Source of the DNA: JABFSS01 sp964449445
Lineage (GTDB): Bacteria; Patescibacteriota; Gracilibacteria; Peribacterales; Peribacteraceae
Assembly: GCA_964449445.1 (NCBI GenBank)
Contig: CAYUZT010000007.1
Span: forward strand, 1-64,000
Reading direction: 5' to 3'
Length of the DNA stretch: 64,000 nucleotides
Every line of letters begins with the position of its first letter. The first letter of the stretch is position 1. Below are positions 62,186 to 64,000 of the stretch, in pieces. The translations under genes and the position numbers were made by a program. The notes under the pieces were generated by a model that saw only the letters and a list, made by a program, of their open reading frames with translations, ran no database searches and was not told the origin of the DNA.

Positions 62186-62491
62186 AGATGCAGTATAGAA
62201 GACGTGTGAACGCCACTTTCATGACTGAAGGGGGTTTTTGTACTCATTGACACAAAGCAATAAAAAGTATGAAATTGTCCTAGATCTGCTCATAGTAGAT
62301 CGATGTTTTTTGGCATCACTGTGGATTCATTATTCTTACAGAGAGGAGGTTTAATTACGCAGTGTGGTGCCAACACGTTGTCCTAAGTTTTAAGACGCCG
62401 GTGTTCGGCGTCTTTGTTCAGAGTGATGATGCGAAGCACATAAAAGAAGCTCTCGTGACATCACTGCATTTCTTCGAAGAAGGAGTCTCCC
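62186..62491. other. Gene-free stretch with SD-like element and terminator
   Basis: TTGACA at about 62249 with TATGAA 15 nt on is a weak promoter candidate. GAGAGGAGGT at 62341-62350 precedes only a 10-codon frame beginning ATT. A terminator hairpin (62392-62417) follows. No other gene is visible. Confidence 0.45.
62392..62417 (+). terminator. Terminator-like hairpin upstream of the TIM-barrel isomerase gene
   Basis: AAGACGCCG, loop GTGTT, CGGCGTCTT and T. It could be an attenuator or the end of an upstream short transcript. Confidence 0.7.
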
Positions 62492-63397
62492 GTGAAGTGG
62501 TATTTCGGCTGGTACCTGACCAATTGGTGCCTTGAGTTCTTCGGCGGCGAATTTGGCGTCGGGGGTCAATGCGGAGCGGCAACCGCATTGGGCACTGGCC
62601 TTGACCTTACGCCCTATGGAAAGTGGGGCAAGATCGCGGCAAGCAAGGTCAAACAAGGCTGTGTCCTCCCCGACATGGGGGTGGGGCCAGCCCCGGCGTA
62701 CGAGCCCATGCCGCCGTTCGTTCCCGGGTTCAACAACCTCGAGCAACAAGAGCGCGTGTACGCCGCGCTCGTTAAAGCGCTTGAGCGCGCTGCTGCTGCC
62801 GGCATCAAGCACGTAATCGTTTTCACCGGTATGGATACCGGTGAAGAGCGCGGTGTGCAATTCCAGCGCATCGTGGATTGTTTCACCAAGCCCCGCGGCA
62901 GCGCGCAAAAATCGTTGATCGAGATGGCCGAAGAATTGGGGATCGTCTTCCTGATTGAGATGCTGAACATCCTCGGTAACCCTGAGACGTGGGAAGGCCA
63001 CAAGGGTTACTTGGGCAGTTCGACCAAGGAGTTGGTGGAAAAGGTCGTCAGGCCGATCGGCAGCAAGTGCTTCCTGCTTGCTTTCGATATCTACCACATC
63101 GTCATGATGGGTGAAGACCTCTTTGCCCTGATCGACGAATACCACAATCTCATCGGCTACGTGCACGTTGCCCAAGTCGTTCTGAAGGCTGGGGGCGGGT
63201 ACGAAACCACGAACCGCGGGGAATTGACCCTTGCGGGCGAGATCGACATTGCTGCCGTCGGCGAGAAGCTTGCCAGGCATTTGCCCATCGGCACACCAGT
63301 GTTGATCGAGTACATTCCCCACTCGAACAACCCGGCTCAGGTCCAAGCGGACCTGCTCGCATCAATGCAGTTGTTCGAGTCGAAGATTGCTGCGTAG
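62492..63397 (+). CDS. Xylose-isomerase-like TIM-barrel protein (hydroxypyruvate isomerase-like)
   Basis: 301 residues from GTG 62492, preceded by AAGGAG at 6-nt spacing, a clear SD unlike the leaderless neighbours. TIM-barrel features: H-V-I-V-F-T-G, a metal-ligand Glu in F-L-I-E-M-L-N, F-D-I-Y-H-I, G-Y-V-H-V-A-Q and I-E-Y-I-P-H, matching Hyi/IolE-type enzymes. Substrate unknown. SD, terminators on both sides and Leu codon choice (many TTG) set it apart, suggesting transfer. Confidence 0.8.
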   Translation: MKWYFGWYLTNWCLEFFGGEFGVGGQCGAATALGTGLDLTPYGKWGKIAASKVKQGCVLPDMGVGPAPAYEPMPPFVPGFNNLEQQERVYAALVKALERAAAAGIKHVIVFTGMDTGEERGVQFQRIVDCFTKPRGSAQKSLIEMAEELGIVFLIEMLNILGNPETWEGHKGYLGSSTKELVEKVVRPIGSKCFLLAFDIYHIVMMGEDLFALIDEYHNLIGYVHVAQVVLKAGGGYETTNRGELTLAGEIDIAAVGEKLARHLPIGTPVLIEYIPHSNNPAQVQADLLASMQLFESKIAA

Positions 63398-63440
63398 TTC
63401 AACCTCAAACTGAATCCACAGAAAGGAGCTAAAAAACAAA

Positions 63441-63468
63441 GACCCTGGCATGCGTGCCAGGGTTTTTG
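63441..63468 (+). terminator. Rho-independent terminator
   Basis: CCCTGGCA, loop TGCG, TGCCAGGG, TTTTT. Confidence 0.95.
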
Positions 63469-63540
63469 AAAATGAGCATTCTTTAGAAAGATTCCGATGG
63501 CAGTCGTGTCATGACTAGTGTCCTTCCCATTTTTTCTATG

Positions 63541-63720
63541 GCACGAAAATACTCCAAGAAAGCGCAGCAGAAAGTGCACAAAGTGATGCGCGAGTTTAAG
63601 CATCACACGCTCAAAAGCGGTCGGTCACATAAGACCGTGCGCAGTCGCAAGCAGGCGATTGCCATTGGGCTGAGTGAGGCGCGGAAAGCAGGAGCCAAGG
63701 TACCTCTTCCTAAGAAATAA
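63541..63720 (+). CDS. DUF6496-like small basic protein
   Basis: 59 residues from ATG 63541: M-A-R-K-Y-S-K-K-A-Q-Q-K-V followed by H-K-T-V-R-S-R-K-Q-A-I-A-I-G-L-S-E-A-R-K-A-G-A-K-V-P, the pattern of DUF6496-type proteins. Highly basic; function unknown, DNA or RNA association possible. Confidence 0.8.
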   Translation, partial: ARKYSKKAQQKVHKVMREFKHHTLKSGRSHKTVRSRKQAIAIGLSEARKAGAKVPLPKK

Positions 63721-63760
63721 GAGGCAAGGGAGGCAAAAGAGTCAAAGGAGGCAAAGGAGT
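63721..63760. repeat. Single arm of GGAGGCAAA words
   Basis: GAGGCAAGGGAGGCAAAAGAGTCAAAGG...; same words as 47426-47470, without a visible return arm. Its right half encodes the last residues of the DoxX-like gene. Confidence 0.6.
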
Positions 63761-64000
63761 GCGAGGCTACTGAAGAGCAGACCGAGATCCCGCACACCAA
63801 TATCATTCCAGCCCACTTGCCAGAGAATTCCCACAAGATGGAGCGCCATCAGCAACGCTGCGGTCTGACGGACGCGGCGAACGGGAACAAGGAGCAGCAG
63901 TGCAAGCAGAAGCTCGATCGTTCCGATCACAATGATCCACACATCTTTCGAGACTCCCGCAAAGCCATCCATCCATGCCGGCAGGAAGCCGACCCACAGG
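63742..64000 (-). CDS. DoxX-like membrane protein, 5' end beyond the window
   Basis: The frame is open to the right edge (W-V-G-F-L-P-A-W just inside it), so the gene starts outside. At least two transmembrane helices (V-W-I-I-V-I-G-T-I-E-L-L-L-A-L-L-L-L-V-P and A-A-L-L-M-A-L-H-L-V-G-I-L) with the D-I-G-V-R-D-L-G-L-L motif common in DoxX-type proteins. Its last codons fall in a GGAGGCAAA word arm. Confidence 0.7.
   Translation of the reverse strand, partial: LWVGFLPAWMDGFAGVSKDVWIIVIGTIELLLALLLLVPVRRVRQTAALLMALHLVGILWQVGWNDIGVRDLGLLFSSLALLCLL

Overview
The window looks like a chromosome segment of a Candidate Phyla Radiation (Patescibacteria) bacterium. Gene content and style fit Candidatus Peribacteria best, but that placement is inference. 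The reasons are a CPR-type PrgI / TraC-like / VirB4 set with several small VirB2/TrbC-like membrane proteins, a cysteine-rich multi-ribbon protein of the kind common in CPR genomes, stand-alone four-helix-bundle (23S rRNA intervening-sequence type) proteins, mid-range GC, TGA used as a stop, and dense short convergent and divergent transcription units. Housekeeping genes are rpsA, rplA, rplK, ruvB, clpC, metG, argS, fmt, rbfA, dus, a DHH phosphoesterase, tatD and five intact tRNAs (Lys-TTT, Arg-CCG, Gly-GCC, Gly-CCC, Met-CAT).

Layout. 1-4.1 kb: an interrupted lipoprotein, a FecR-like secreted protein, and a small block of accessory genes separated by three copies of a ~31-bp direct repeat. 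4.1-13.3 kb: Cys-rich protein, ABC-F ATPase, DUF1428, SRPBCC proteins, a 38-aa zinc-ribbon protein, a metallohydrolase, YidD, small membrane proteins, HIT protein, ribosomal protein S1. 13.4-20 kb: a four-helix-bundle gene inside an inverted repeat, TraC-like and PrgI genes, ClpC under a CIRCE operator, an AI-2E-family permease and a pilin-like protein. 20-27 kb: dus, rplA (with a second copy of its 3' end downstream), rplK and ruvB. 27-36 kb: a 1190-aa protein made of 11 repeats, a GT4 glycosyltransferase and a GT-C/TPR membrane protein. 36-42 kb: tatD, a tRNA cluster with a disrupted tRNA, a phage-tail-tube-like protein with a signal peptide, three pilin-like proteins and metG. 42-48 kb: PUR-domain protein, fmt, rbfA, a DHH protein, a second four-helix-bundle gene inside a perfect 30-bp inverted repeat, and VirB4. 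48-56 kb: argS and envelope genes (SH3/NodB lipoprotein, FemAB, DegT, MurF-like). 56-64 kb: secreted low-complexity protein, Ser/Thr kinase, hydrolase, RelBE-like module, tRNA-Met, DKNYY protein, a TIM-barrel isomerase with its own strong SD and terminators, and a DoxX-like gene cut by the right edge.

General properties. (1) Many genes have a TAnnnT -10 box ending 6-7 nt before the start codon and no Shine-Dalgarno, so leaderless mRNA appears to be common. (2) Intergenic spaces hold long imperfect hairpins built from degenerate 8-10-nt words (GAAGCCAAN, GGGACCAAA, GAATTATGA and others), usually abutting stop codons. (3) The same kinds of words are inserted in frame inside conserved enzymes. 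(4) Both four-helix-bundle genes in the window sit in the loop of such a hairpin. The last point, the 11-repeat protein and the signal-peptide tail-tube protein are the most novel observations.
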